A DNA stretch of 64,000 bases from an uncultured Allofournierella sp. (GTDB lineage Bacteria; Bacillota; Clostridia; Oscillospirales; Ruminococcaceae). Made by a program: the position numbers and the translations under genes. Shown one piece after another: positions 23,430 through 31,541 of the stretch. Location: assembly GCA_944382705.1 (NCBI GenBank), contig CALWNE010000044.1:24548-88547 (forward strand). Direction: 5' to 3'. The number at the start of each line of letters is the position of its first letter. Position 1 is the first letter of the stretch. The notes beneath the pieces are model-generated. The model worked only from the letters and a program-made list of their open reading frames with translations, did no database searches and was not told the origin of the DNA.

Positions 23430-24334
23430 AGTGGTCCAGCTTTAAATATCTGACCGGTCAGGGACTGCACAGTTTGCTGCGCAACCGGCTGATGACCTTT
23501 GCCAGCGTGGGTGTACTTACCGTTTGCCTGATTATTACCGGCATTGCAGGACTGTTTACCATGAACATGAACAGCATGATGAGCTACCTGCGCAGCCAGA
23601 ATGAAATGGTGGTATACCCCCAGGAAGATTTGGATGAAAATACGCTGGCCCAGCTGGATGGGCAGCTGCGCTCCATCAGTGGCATCAAGGAATTGGAGTA
23701 TATCTCCAAGGATGAGGCCCTCCAGCGGCTCAAAAAGTCTATGGGAGAAAAAGCCTATCTGCTGGATGTGCTGGAAGGAGAGCAAAACCCCCTGGCTGTA
23801 AACTACCGTGTTGTGCTGGAAGATGTGGCACAGCTGGATGAAATCCTGCCCCAGATTCAGGCCATTGAAGGCGTGCAGGAGGTAGTGGCTCCCGCTGAGC
23901 TTTCGGATGTGGTTGTGAATGTAAACAATGTGGTCATGTATGGCTGCATCGGCCTGGTGGTTGTATTGGGCTGCGTGAGCGTAGTGGTAATCAGCAACAC
24001 CATTCGCCTTACCGTGTTTGCCCGCCGTAAAGAAATTAATATCATGAAGTATGTGGGTGCTACCAATACATTTATCCGGATGCCTTTCTTTGTGGAAGGC
24101 ATTGCGGTGGGCCTGATTGCAGGAGCGCTGTCCAGCGGTTTGGTGCTGGGTGGGTACTACCTGCTTTTGATGAATACCAACCTGTTTGCTGGCTTTTGGA
24201 GCAGCATGGCAACTGCGGTGCTGCTGCCCATGGATCAGGTTTGGTGGATGGTGCTGGGGGGCTTTTTGGTCTTTGGCAGCCTGCTGGGCAGCCTGGGCAC
24301 TGCCACCTCGGTGCGCAAACATTTGAAAGTATAA
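23426..24334 (+). CDS. ftsX: Cell-division permease-like protein FtsX
   Basis: A 302-aa FtsX with four transmembrane helices: one near residues 20-45, then an extracellular domain, and three between about 170 and 295. It contains the family features TVCLIITGIAGLF and NTIRLTVFARRKEINIMKYVGAT. FtsX passes ATP-driven signals from FtsE to an extracellular hydrolase; the M23 protein encoded next is the likely partner. Confidence 0.95.
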   Translation: MKWSSFKYLTGQGLHSLLRNRLMTFASVGVLTVCLIITGIAGLFTMNMNSMMSYLRSQNEMVVYPQEDLDENTLAQLDGQLRSISGIKELEYISKDEALQRLKKSMGEKAYLLDVLEGEQNPLAVNYRVVLEDVAQLDEILPQIQAIEGVQEVVAPAELSDVVVNVNNVVMYGCIGLVVVLGCVSVVVISNTIRLTVFARRKEINIMKYVGATNTFIRMPFFVEGIAVGLIAGALSSGLVLGGYYLLLMNTNLFAGFWSSMATAVLLPMDQVWWMVLGGFLVFGSLLGSLGTATSVRKHLKV

Positions 24335-24378
24335 GTTTTTATGGTTGTTAGGATGTTTTGAAATGAAGGAGCTGCCCT

Positions 24379-25536
24379 ATGAAAAACTCACTTGCTCTTT
24401 GGTGCAAGCGCCTGGTGGCAGCAGTCGCTGCTGGGTGTATTGTATTTAGCTGTTCCGGTACAGCTGCTGTTTATGCAGACTACAAATCGGAGTGGCAGCA
24501 GGCTGAGCAGAAGCTGGAAGAAGAGAAAGCGTGCTACGAGCAGATTAAGGCACAGCAGGCAAAAGAAGAGCAAACCAAACAAAGCCTGGAGAATATGCAG
24601 GCCATCATCAAAAGCCAAATCAGCCATACCATTGACCAGGTAAACCAGAAAATTAGTGAGATTGCTGTGCAGCAGCAGGCCATTGCAGACCAGCAGGCGC
24701 TCATTGATGAGCGGTGGGACGGGTTTTGTGAGCGGATGAAGGCCATGCAGATGATGCATGACACAGGCATGGTTGCCATGATTGCCAGTGCGCAAAGTCT
24801 TTATGACCTGCTAAGCTATTCCAACAGCTTGCAGAGTATCAGCCAGCAGGACCTCTCGATTTTGGAGGAAATGAACCAGGAAAAGGACGCTCTGCAACAG
24901 AAGCAGGAAAAGTTGGAGCAGGATAGGGCAGAACTGGAACAGGCACAGCAGAATCTGGAAGCAAAAGAAGCGGAATACGCCTTGAGCATTCAGCAGCAGG
25001 ATGCAGCCATCTCTCAGGTGGAGGCACAGGCAAAGGCTCAGGCCCAGGTGGTGGCAGAGCAGCAGAAAAAGGCCGATGAAGCCGAACAGCAGTATGAGGC
25101 ATGGGTCAGAAGCCAGGCCTCCCAGGGCAGCGGCCAGTCCGCCGAAGGATTTTGCTGGCCCCTGCCGATTCAGGGAACCGTGACCACCGAGTTTGGGGCC
25201 ACCCAGAATGTGAACGGCGTTATTATGACCGGCCACAAAGGCATGGACATTGCGGCCCCTGGCGGCACGCCCATTTATGCAGCACATGATGGGACGGTCT
25301 CATCCACCACCGGCCACTGGACCTACGGAAATGTGGTCATGGTGGACAATGGGGACGGCGTGACCACGCTGTATGCCCACATGAGCAGCATTGCGGCCAG
25401 CGTGGGCCAGAAGGTTAAAAAGGGCGATGTGATTGGTTATGTGGGTTCCACTGGCCGGTCCACCGGCAACCACCTGCATTTTGAGGTGCGCATCAATGGT
25501 GTGCGCCAAAATCCCCGCAACTACATTAGTTACTGA
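24379..25536 (+). CDS. Peptidoglycan hydrolase or activator with coiled coil and M23 domain
   Basis: A 385-aa exported protein: signal peptide (residues 1-32), long Gln/Glu/Ala-rich coiled coil (about 35-240), then an M23/LytM domain. The M23 zinc motifs are intact: GHKGMDIAAPGG (His and Asp) and HLHFEVR (HxH). Layout and position match EnvC- and PcsB-type partners of FtsEX. An intact active site suggests a true endopeptidase rather than a pure activator. Confidence 0.9.
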   Translation: MKNSLALWCKRLVAAVAAGCIVFSCSGTAAVYADYKSEWQQAEQKLEEEKACYEQIKAQQAKEEQTKQSLENMQAIIKSQISHTIDQVNQKISEIAVQQQAIADQQALIDERWDGFCERMKAMQMMHDTGMVAMIASAQSLYDLLSYSNSLQSISQQDLSILEEMNQEKDALQQKQEKLEQDRAELEQAQQNLEAKEAEYALSIQQQDAAISQVEAQAKAQAQVVAEQQKKADEAEQQYEAWVRSQASQGSGQSAEGFCWPLPIQGTVTTEFGATQNVNGVIMTGHKGMDIAAPGGTPIYAAHDGTVSSTTGHWTYGNVVMVDNGDGVTTLYAHMSSIAASVGQKVKKGDVIGYVGSTGRSTGNHLHFEVRINGVRQNPRNYISY

Positions 25537-25572
25537 AGTCATGCGGCTGGGTAAAGCCGCAAGGAGCGTTGT

Positions 25573-25686
25573 ATGGACAACAAGGACTCAAAATTTTTGG
25601 TACGGGCGGTAAGCCTGGGCATTGCGCTGCTGATGGCGGTGTCCATGTTCAGCGGTTTGCTTATACAGCTGATTTACAGCGTTTGA
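25573..25686 (+). CDS. Small single-pass membrane protein in the ftsEX operon (37 aa)
   Basis: ATG 25573 sits 7 bases behind AAGGAG and encodes 37 aa: a charged start (MDNKDSKFLVR) and one transmembrane helix (LGIALLMAVSMFSGLLI). It lies 36 bases after the M23 gene and 45 bases before the protease gene, all on one strand. The good ribosome site, length of helix and tight operon position support a real gene. Function unknown; a role in the FtsEX complex or protease is inference. Confidence 0.6.
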   Translation: MDNKDSKFLVRAVSLGIALLMAVSMFSGLLIQLIYSV

Positions 25687-25731
25687 GCAGCCGCCTTCCA
25701 GCTTGCAAAAGGGAGGAGCCAAAGTGAACCC

Positions 25732-27084
25732 ATGAATAAAAAAATTTCCATCAGCATGGCACTGACCATTGCTATCATTGCCATGACGGTGACCTTTTCG
25801 GTTACCATGATTCTGGCACGCCAACTGTTTGACAGTACCATCCCTTCGGTAAAAGAGAAGGAAAGTATGTACAGCAAGCTGGCTGAAATTGATAAATATG
25901 TGCGCGCTAATTATTATGGCGACATTCAGGATGCAACCCTGTACGATACCCTGGGTTACGGGTATATTTTGGGAATTGGCGATAAAAATGCTACCTATTA
26001 CACCGCCAAGCAATACACCGATTTGCTGGAACTGCAAAACGGTAACCTGATGGGCATTGGTGTGGAAGTAATTAAGGATTCCTCTGGCTATGCCCGCATT
26101 ACCAAGGTGTATGATACAAGCCCGGCAGCCGAGCTTGCATTGCAGGTAGGCGGCTACATTACTGCCATTGATGGCTCTGAGGTGAAGGGCCTGACCGCTG
26201 CCAATGTGACCTCTCGTTTGCAGGGTGAGGCGGGTACCGAGGTATCCATTACCTACATGAGCCCGGATGGTACTACCACCGATTACACCATTAACCGAAG
26301 CAAATACACCATTCCCAGCGTGGAATTTCAGATGCTGGATAACAGCTATGGCTATGTAAAGATTTACCGTTTTGACGGCACTACCCAGAACCAGTTCAGC
26401 AAAGCGGTGAGCGAGCTGTACAGCAAGGGCGCCAAGGCATTGGTATTTGATGTGCGGGATAATGCGGGCGGTTTGCTGAATGTGGCCGTAAACTGCATTG
26501 ACCAGTTGGTGCCGGAAGGCAACATTGTGTTTGCCGAGGATAAAAATGGCGAAAAGACGCTGCTGGGCTCCAGCGATGAAAGCAGTGTGGATCTGCCCAT
26601 GGTGGTGCTGGTAAACGGCAACACCGCCAGCAGTGCAGAGTTGTTTGCCGCTAGCCTGCGTCAGCTGGGCGGTGCACAGCTGGTAGGTACCACTACCTAT
26701 GGCAAAGGCACCATTCAGGCAGAACCTCACCGCATGAGCGACGGCAGCGCCGTGGTAGTTACCACTGCAAAGATGCTTACTTCCGACGGAACCAGCTTTG
26801 ATGGCACCGGCCTGACCGTGGATGTGGAGGCCGCTGTCAAGACCGACGGCACCGATACCGTACTGCTGCCGGTTGAAAGCGATACCCAGGTGCAGAAAGC
26901 ACTGGGTGTGGCCAAAACCATGGCGGGTGAAACGGTATCTGCCGGCAACACCAGCAGCTCGCAGTCTGGTGCAGACAGTGAGCAGTCTGCTGAGAGCCAG
27001 GATGCACAGGAACAAACCTCTGAGAGTGCATCCAGCCAGGAGTCTGCCGCAGACAGCCAGCCCCAGGAGGGCGGCGAAGGCTAA
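25732..27084 (+). CDS. S41-family carboxyl-terminal processing protease
   Basis: A 450-aa serine protease with an N-terminal membrane anchor (residues 5-27), a PDZ domain (about 95-185) and the tail-specific protease fold. The catalytic Ser is in GNTASSAELF and the catalytic Lys in YGKGTIQ. A Ser/Gln/Glu-rich tail of about 55 residues follows. CtpA-like proteases trim or destroy envelope proteins, often peptidoglycan hydrolases or their regulators, which fits the FtsEX-M23 neighbourhood. Confidence 0.92.
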   Translation: MNKKISISMALTIAIIAMTVTFSVTMILARQLFDSTIPSVKEKESMYSKLAEIDKYVRANYYGDIQDATLYDTLGYGYILGIGDKNATYYTAKQYTDLLELQNGNLMGIGVEVIKDSSGYARITKVYDTSPAAELALQVGGYITAIDGSEVKGLTAANVTSRLQGEAGTEVSITYMSPDGTTTDYTINRSKYTIPSVEFQMLDNSYGYVKIYRFDGTTQNQFSKAVSELYSKGAKALVFDVRDNAGGLLNVAVNCIDQLVPEGNIVFAEDKNGEKTLLGSSDESSVDLPMVVLVNGNTASSAELFAASLRQLGGAQLVGTTTYGKGTIQAEPHRMSDGSAVVVTTAKMLTSDGTSFDGTGLTVDVEAAVKTDGTDTVLLPVESDTQVQKALGVAKTMAGETVSAGNTSSSQSGADSEQSAESQDAQEQTSESASSQESAADSQPQEGGEG

Positions 27085-27122
27085 GAGAGCCAGGGCTTTG
27101 CCCAAAAACAAATACAATGGCG

Positions 27123-27173
27123 GCGCTCTGCCCACTTGCCCCACAGGGAGCGAAGCGGCAGGGCGCTGTTTTG
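27123..27173 (+). terminator. Possible weak terminator between the S41 protease and ksgA
   Basis: GCGCTCTGCC (27123-27132) pairs with GGCAGGGCGC (27157-27166), one G-T pair, followed by TGTTTT. The long loop makes partial read-through into ksgA likely. Confidence 0.4.
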
Positions 27174-27205
27174 CGCAACAACACATAAAAGAAAGGCGGA
27201 TGTCT

Positions 27206-28066
27206 ATGCCCAATCTTACCGATATCTCCACCATTCGGGACCTGTGTGCCCGCCATGATTTTGCCCTTTCCAAGGGGTTTGGACAGAACTTTATTGTAAA
27301 TCCCGGCATCTGCCCTAAAATTGTGGAGGCAGCCGGTATTGATGAAAGCTATGGCGTAATTGAAATCGGCCCCGGTATCGGCGTGCTTACCAAGGAACTT
27401 GCAAAACGGGCCAGCAAGGTGGTGGCAATCGAGGTGGACCAGCGCCTGCCGGCCTTGCTGGCGGAGACGCTGGCTGAATTTGATAACATTGAACTGGTGA
27501 TGCAGGATGTGCTCAAGGTGGATTTGGCTGGCCTAATTCGGGAAAAATTTGCAGGCCTGCGGGTGGCCGTGTGCGCCAACCTGCCCTATTACATCACAAG
27601 CCCCATCTTGATGCGGCTGCTGGAAGAAAAACTGCCCATTGAGCATATCACCGTAATGGTGCAGAAGGAGGCAGCCCAGCGTATTTGTGCCGAGCCTGGA
27701 ACCCGGCAGGCCGGTGCCATCAGCTATGCAGTGGCCTATTACGCCCAGCCCCAGCTGCTGTTTACGGTGCAGCCGGGCAGCTTTTATCCGCCGCCGAAGG
27801 TAACCAGCGCAGTGATTCAGCTGGCGGTGCGCAGCCAGCCTGCAGTTCAGCCCCAAAACGAGCAGGCCTATTTTGCCCTGGTGAGGGCGGCGTTCAGCCA
27901 GCGGCGCAAGACAGCGGCAAACTCCATTAGCAGCGGACTTCACCTGCCCAAAGAAAAGGTGCTGGCCGCGCTGGAGCAGGCAGGCCTGAGCCCCACGGTA
28001 CGGCCGGAGCAGTTAAGCCTGGAGGACTTGTGCCGGCTGGAAGAATGCCTTGCGCAAAACCATTAA
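27206..28066 (+). CDS. rsmA: 16S rRNA (adenine1518-N6/adenine1519-N6)-dimethyltransferase
   Basis: A 286-aa RsmA/KsgA enzyme. It has the start region FALSKGFGQNFIVNP, SAM motif I EIGPGIGVLTKEL and the catalytic NLPYYITSP. It dimethylates two adjacent adenines near the 3' end of 16S rRNA, a late step of 30S maturation whose loss gives kasugamycin resistance. ATG 27206 has AAAGGCGG at six-base spacing; the earlier ATG 27200 would sit directly on that site. Confidence 0.95.
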   Translation: MPNLTDISTIRDLCARHDFALSKGFGQNFIVNPGICPKIVEAAGIDESYGVIEIGPGIGVLTKELAKRASKVVAIEVDQRLPALLAETLAEFDNIELVMQDVLKVDLAGLIREKFAGLRVAVCANLPYYITSPILMRLLEEKLPIEHITVMVQKEAAQRICAEPGTRQAGAISYAVAYYAQPQLLFTVQPGSFYPPPKVTSAVIQLAVRSQPAVQPQNEQAYFALVRAAFSQRRKTAANSISSGLHLPKEKVLAALEQAGLSPTVRPEQLSLEDLCRLEECLAQNH

Positions 28067-28091
28067 AACACAAAAAATACAGCGTAGGGGG

Positions 28092-28120
28092 TTGCTCCCA
28101 GCACAAAAAGGTGCTATAAT
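28092..28120 (+). promoter_or_regulatory. Promoter of tRNA-Thr
   Basis: TTGCTC (28092-28097), 17-bp spacer, TGC-TATAAT with the -10 at 28115-28120. Confidence 0.75.
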
Positions 28121-28140
28121 TAGGGGGCAATTTGCTTTGC

Positions 28141-28216
28141 GCTGGTGTAGCACAGCTGGTAGTGCAGCTGATTTGTAATCAGCAGGTCGGGGGTTCGAAT
28201 CCGTCCACCAGCTCCA
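28141..28216 (+). tRNA. tRNA-Thr (anticodon UGU), CCA encoded
   Basis: Acceptor GCTGGTG (28141-28147) pairs with CACCAGC. The anticodon loop TTTGTAA inside the stem GCTGA/TCAGC gives anticodon TGT. T-arm GGTTCGAATCC and an encoded 3' CCA are present. Confidence 0.97.
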
Positions 28217-28217
28217 T

Positions 28218-28263
28218 AAAAAAGCCCACAAATGGCCTTGTAGAGCCGTTTGTGGGCTTTTTG
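28218..28263 (+). terminator. Intrinsic terminator after tRNA-Thr
   Basis: AAGCCCACAAA / TTTGTGGGCTT stem followed by TTTTT. Bases 28264-28546 beyond it hold no gene or structure I can support. Confidence 0.88.
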
Positions 28264-28546
28264 TGTTATCTTGACAATGCCTCAATTTTGGCTAAAAATA
28301 CCTCAAAAAATAGGCCAGGCAAATCAGCGAACAAAATCAGCTGCCCAATTAAGTCGATTCCCATCATTGAATCCGCCGCCTGGGTGTGGGTATGCCTGTT
28401 TACGGTCATTGAAAAAGCGGAAGGGTCTAAATTTGCCGGCCTGTCCCAGGGGGAAGGCTGGCAGCTGCCATTTTGCGGCAGCGGTATGGCGGCCGGTGCG
28501 GGGCTGCTATTGCAAGTTCCATGGAGCGGTGGCGTTGGGGTTAAAA

Positions 28547-28574
28547 CAAAAAAGCCTGCGGTGAATCCGCAGGC
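28547..28574 (-). terminator. Terminator of the 43-aa membrane peptide gene
   Basis: On the minus strand GCCTGCGG / CCGCAGGC with a 5-nt loop, followed by six T. Confidence 0.85.
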
Positions 28575-28583
28575 AGTAAAATA

Positions 28584-28715
28584 TTAATACAGATCGTCGT
28601 CAGTGTCATAAATGGGGATGTACTGAGAGCTATTTTCCTCTTTTAAGAGGGCGAGGCCCAGTACAGCGGCGGCAGCGGCGCAGATTAAGGCGAAAATCTT
28701 GAGCATGGTTTTCAT
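28584..28715 (-). CDS. Small single-pass membrane protein with acidic C-terminus (43 aa)
   Basis: ATG 28715 is preceded by AAAGGAGG and, further up, a TATACT -10 element; a terminator lies directly behind the stop. The 43-aa product has a hydrophobic helix (MLKIFALICAAAAAVLGLALL) and an acidic end (YDTDDDLY). Complete expression signals around such a short frame argue that it is real. Function unknown; the helix plus acidic tail layout is common for small membrane peptides in this bacterial group. Confidence 0.6.
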   Translation of the reverse strand: MKTMLKIFALICAAAAAVLGLALLKEENSSQYIPIYDTDDDLY

Positions 28716-28819
28716 ACAATATGCCTCCTTTACGATGTGCCAAGCACAGTGGTGTTGGTTTGCTTTAGTATACCACGGAACCGAATAAAATGGTAGACTG
28801 CACCCGGCAGAATCCCAAG

Positions 28820-29020
28820 GCAAAATTGCCAGGGCAACACCCTGCAATGCACGCCGAACAGCTAAGAGGGGATATTGCGCCAAACATTTTTGTGAGGAGT
28901 TTTGCAAAAGCGCAGCCAATCCACCAAAGATTGGTTGCGCTTTTGCTTTTGTCTCACAAAAAAGTCCGTCGGTTTGCAGCACCCGAAATGCTGCGCTGCT
29001 GCCTTAAAACAGGGAAGATT
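28820..29020. repeat. Intergenic repeat, copy B, containing a long nested hairpin
   Basis: Diverged counterpart of 20321-20545 (same strand). It contains TTTTTGTGAG ... CTCACAAAAA enclosing GCAAAAGCGCA-GCCAATC / GATTGGT-TGCGCTTTTGC (about 28886-28961), so it would fold strongly. No coding gene lies between the small membrane peptide and the rnfC promoter (28716-29090). Confidence 0.45.
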
Positions 29021-29091
29021 GACCACAATTTGACAGATGAATCCCCCGGCAGGAAAAAACCGCTAAAAAGATTACAACGCCGCCGGAAATG

Positions 29092-29120
29092 TTGACTTGA
29101 TTTTGAAAAAAAATTAAAAT
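29092..29120 (+). promoter_or_regulatory. Promoter of the rnf operon
   Basis: TTGACT (29092-29097), 17-bp spacer, TAAAAT (29115-29120), about 75 bases before rnfC. Confidence 0.7.
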
Positions 29121-29201
29121 AAAGAAGAAAGTGTCTTTTGTCAGGGGATTTTTTTCGCCCAAAAGACGGTGTATGTATGTAAATGGAGGAAGGTTCGATT
29201 C

Positions 29202-30506
29202 ATGTTTAACAAAATGAAGCGTGCGGCCCTGGGTGCAAAGGTGCCACACGCAAAAACAACAGCGGACCAGGCAACGGTGGTTATGCCGCTGCCCAGCAAA
29301 ATTTTGCTGCCCATGCAGCAGCACATCGGCACACCCTGTGAGCCGGTGGTAAAAAAAGGTGATGCAGTGCAGGTGGGTACCCTGGTGGGCCAGGCACAGG
29401 GCACTGTAAGCGCAAATATCTATTCCAGCGTATCCGGTACGGTTACAGGGGTGGAAAGCTACACCACTGCTGCCGGTACAGCGGTGATGGCTGTGGCCAT
29501 TGAGCCGGACGGCCAGCAGACGGTGGATCCCTCCGTTAAGGCCCCTAAGGTGACCAACCGCCAGGAATTGCTGGAGGCCGTGCGAAACAGCGGCCTGGTG
29601 GGCTTGGGCGGCGCTGGCTTCCCCACTGCGGTGAAGCTGGACAGCAAAAAGACCCTGCACACCCTGCTGGTGAATGCTGCGGAATGTGAGCCTTATCTTA
29701 CCTCGGATACCCGGGAGATGCTGGAGCATGGAGATACCATTCAGAAGGGCATCCAAGCGGTGATGAAGCATCTGGGCATCAGCAAGTGCATTATGGGCAT
29801 TGAGAGCAACAAGCCCCAGTGCATCAAGGCAATGGAGCAGATGGCTGCCGCCGTGCCTGGTATGAGTGTAAAGGTGCTGCCTGCCCACTACCCCCAGGGT
29901 GCCGAAAAGGTGCTGGTGGAAAAACTCACCGGTGCAGAGGTGCCCCAGGGTGGCCTGCCGGCAGATGTGGGCGTGGTGGTGATGAATGTTACCACCCTGT
30001 CTGTGCTGGGCAGCTATCTGGAAACCGGTATGCCGTTGGTGAAAAAGCGTGTCACCGTGGATGGCGACGCAGTGGCCAGCCCCAAGAATGTGGAGGTGCC
30101 CATTGGTACCCCTGCCAGCCAGGTGCTGGAGTTCTGCGGCTTGAAGGAGCCGGTGGCAAAGCTTATCAGCGGCGGCCCCATGATGGGTGTTTCCATGCCC
30201 AGCCTGGAGAGCCCCGTGATTAAGCAGACCAACGGACTGTTGGCACTGAGCCAGTCCGCCGCACAAAAGCCGGAAATGGGCCCCTGCATCCGCTGTGGCC
30301 GCTGCATTGATGCCTGCCCCATGGGTCTGGCTCCGGTACAGATTGCCGGTGCCTTTAATAAAAAGGACGACGCAGCGCTGAAACAGCTCTGCGTGGATTT
30401 GTGTATGCTGTGCGGTAGCTGCAGCTATGTCTGCCCGGCTAAGCGACCGGTGACGCAGACCATGAGCCTGGCAAAGCGATTTGCCCAAAAGGAGGAGCAG
30501 AAATAA
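29202..30506 (+). CDS. rnfC: Rnf electron-transport complex subunit RnfC
   Basis: A 434-aa RnfC. The N-terminal beta domain is followed by the nucleotide/flavin site GLVGLGGAGFPTAVK and two ferredoxin-type [4Fe-4S] motifs, CIRCGRCIDACP and CMLCGSCSYVCP, near residues 365-415. RnfC is the NADH-facing peripheral subunit of the ferredoxin:NAD+ oxidoreductase that pumps Na+ or H+. First gene of rnfCDGEAB; ATG 29202 follows TGGAGGAAGG. Confidence 0.96.
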   Translation: MFNKMKRAALGAKVPHAKTTADQATVVMPLPSKILLPMQQHIGTPCEPVVKKGDAVQVGTLVGQAQGTVSANIYSSVSGTVTGVESYTTAAGTAVMAVAIEPDGQQTVDPSVKAPKVTNRQELLEAVRNSGLVGLGGAGFPTAVKLDSKKTLHTLLVNAAECEPYLTSDTREMLEHGDTIQKGIQAVMKHLGISKCIMGIESNKPQCIKAMEQMAAAVPGMSVKVLPAHYPQGAEKVLVEKLTGAEVPQGGLPADVGVVVMNVTTLSVLGSYLETGMPLVKKRVTVDGDAVASPKNVEVPIGTPASQVLEFCGLKEPVAKLISGGPMMGVSMPSLESPVIKQTNGLLALSQSAAQKPEMGPCIRCGRCIDACPMGLAPVQIAGAFNKKDDAALKQLCVDLCMLCGSCSYVCPAKRPVTQTMSLAKRFAQKEEQK

Positions 30507-31538
30507 ATGGAGAACCGTTTGATGGTTACGGCTTCGCCTCACCTGGTGGATCATTCCTCCACCCGTAAGCTGATGGGCAGTGTGATTTTGGCTCTGCTGC
30601 CCTGTGTTGTGGCAAGCACCGTGATTTTTGGCCTGCGCGCTCTGCTGCTGATTGGTGTTACCACCGCAGCCTGCGTGGGGTTTGAATTTTTGTATACCCG
30701 TTTGATGAAAAAGCCCTGCCCGGTGGGGGATCTCTCCGCTGTGGTAACCGGCCTGATTCTGGCGTTGAATTTCCCGGTAACGCTGCCCTTGTGGATTGCC
30801 ATTGTGGGTGCGTTCATTGCCATTGTGGTAACCAAGCAGCTGTTTGGCGGCCTGGGCTTTAACTTTGTAAACCCCGCCCTGGTGGGCCGCATTGTGCTGT
30901 TTACCGGTTTTGGTACCCGCATGACCGCCTGGACCTACCCGGAAGCTGCCCAGAACACTCTGACCGGCATTGATGCAGTGGCTAGTGCCACCCCTTTGCA
31001 GGCGGTGGCAGCAGACGGCAGCTCTCTGCTGGGTCAGTACCCCCTTATGGACCTTTTGCTGGGCGTGCATGGCGGCGTTCTGGGCGAAACCTGCGCTGTG
31101 GCTATTCTGCTTGGCTTTGTATGGCTGGTGGCCAGCCGCACCATCAGCGCAGCCATTCCGGTGGCTTATGTGGGCAGCTTTGCGCTGTTCAGCCTGTTGC
31201 ATACCCTGGTGGAAACCATGCAGGGTTCCGAGGCAGCCTTTGGCACCGCCCTGGCTACTGCCGGCAGCCTGGCTCTGCGCCAGGTGCTCAGCGGCGGCTT
31301 GCTGTTTGGCGCTGTATTTATGGCTACCGATTATGTAACCAGCCCCTTCACCCTGAAGGGCAAGCTGGTGTTTGGCCTGGGCCTGGGTCTGATTACCTTT
31401 GCAATCCGTGACTTTGCCAACATGGCAGAGGGCGTTTCTTACGCCATTTTGTTTATGAACCTGCTGGTGCCCTACATCAACGACTTGACCCGACAGAAGC
31501 CCTTGGGCGCAAAAAAACAAGCGAAAGGAGCGGCATAA
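30507..31538 (+). CDS. rnfD: Rnf complex membrane subunit RnfD
   Basis: A 343-aa membrane protein with about 9-10 helices. The flavinylation motif ASATPL places a covalently bound FMN on about Thr162, as in other RnfD/NqrB proteins. It starts directly after the rnfC stop (TAA ATG) and passes electrons within the ion-pumping core. Confidence 0.95.
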   Translation: MENRLMVTASPHLVDHSSTRKLMGSVILALLPCVVASTVIFGLRALLLIGVTTAACVGFEFLYTRLMKKPCPVGDLSAVVTGLILALNFPVTLPLWIAIVGAFIAIVVTKQLFGGLGFNFVNPALVGRIVLFTGFGTRMTAWTYPEAAQNTLTGIDAVASATPLQAVAADGSSLLGQYPLMDLLLGVHGGVLGETCAVAILLGFVWLVASRTISAAIPVAYVGSFALFSLLHTLVETMQGSEAAFGTALATAGSLALRQVLSGGLLFGAVFMATDYVTSPFTLKGKLVFGLGLGLITFAIRDFANMAEGVSYAILFMNLLVPYINDLTRQKPLGAKKQAKGAA

Positions 31539-31541
31539 CCC

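Noticed and set aside
29004..31520. Very long minus-strand open frame opposite rnfC and rnfD
   Set aside because: The plus strand encodes clear Rnf subunits with all motifs. The antisense product is His/Gln rich and unlike any protein family; it is a codon-bias artefact.
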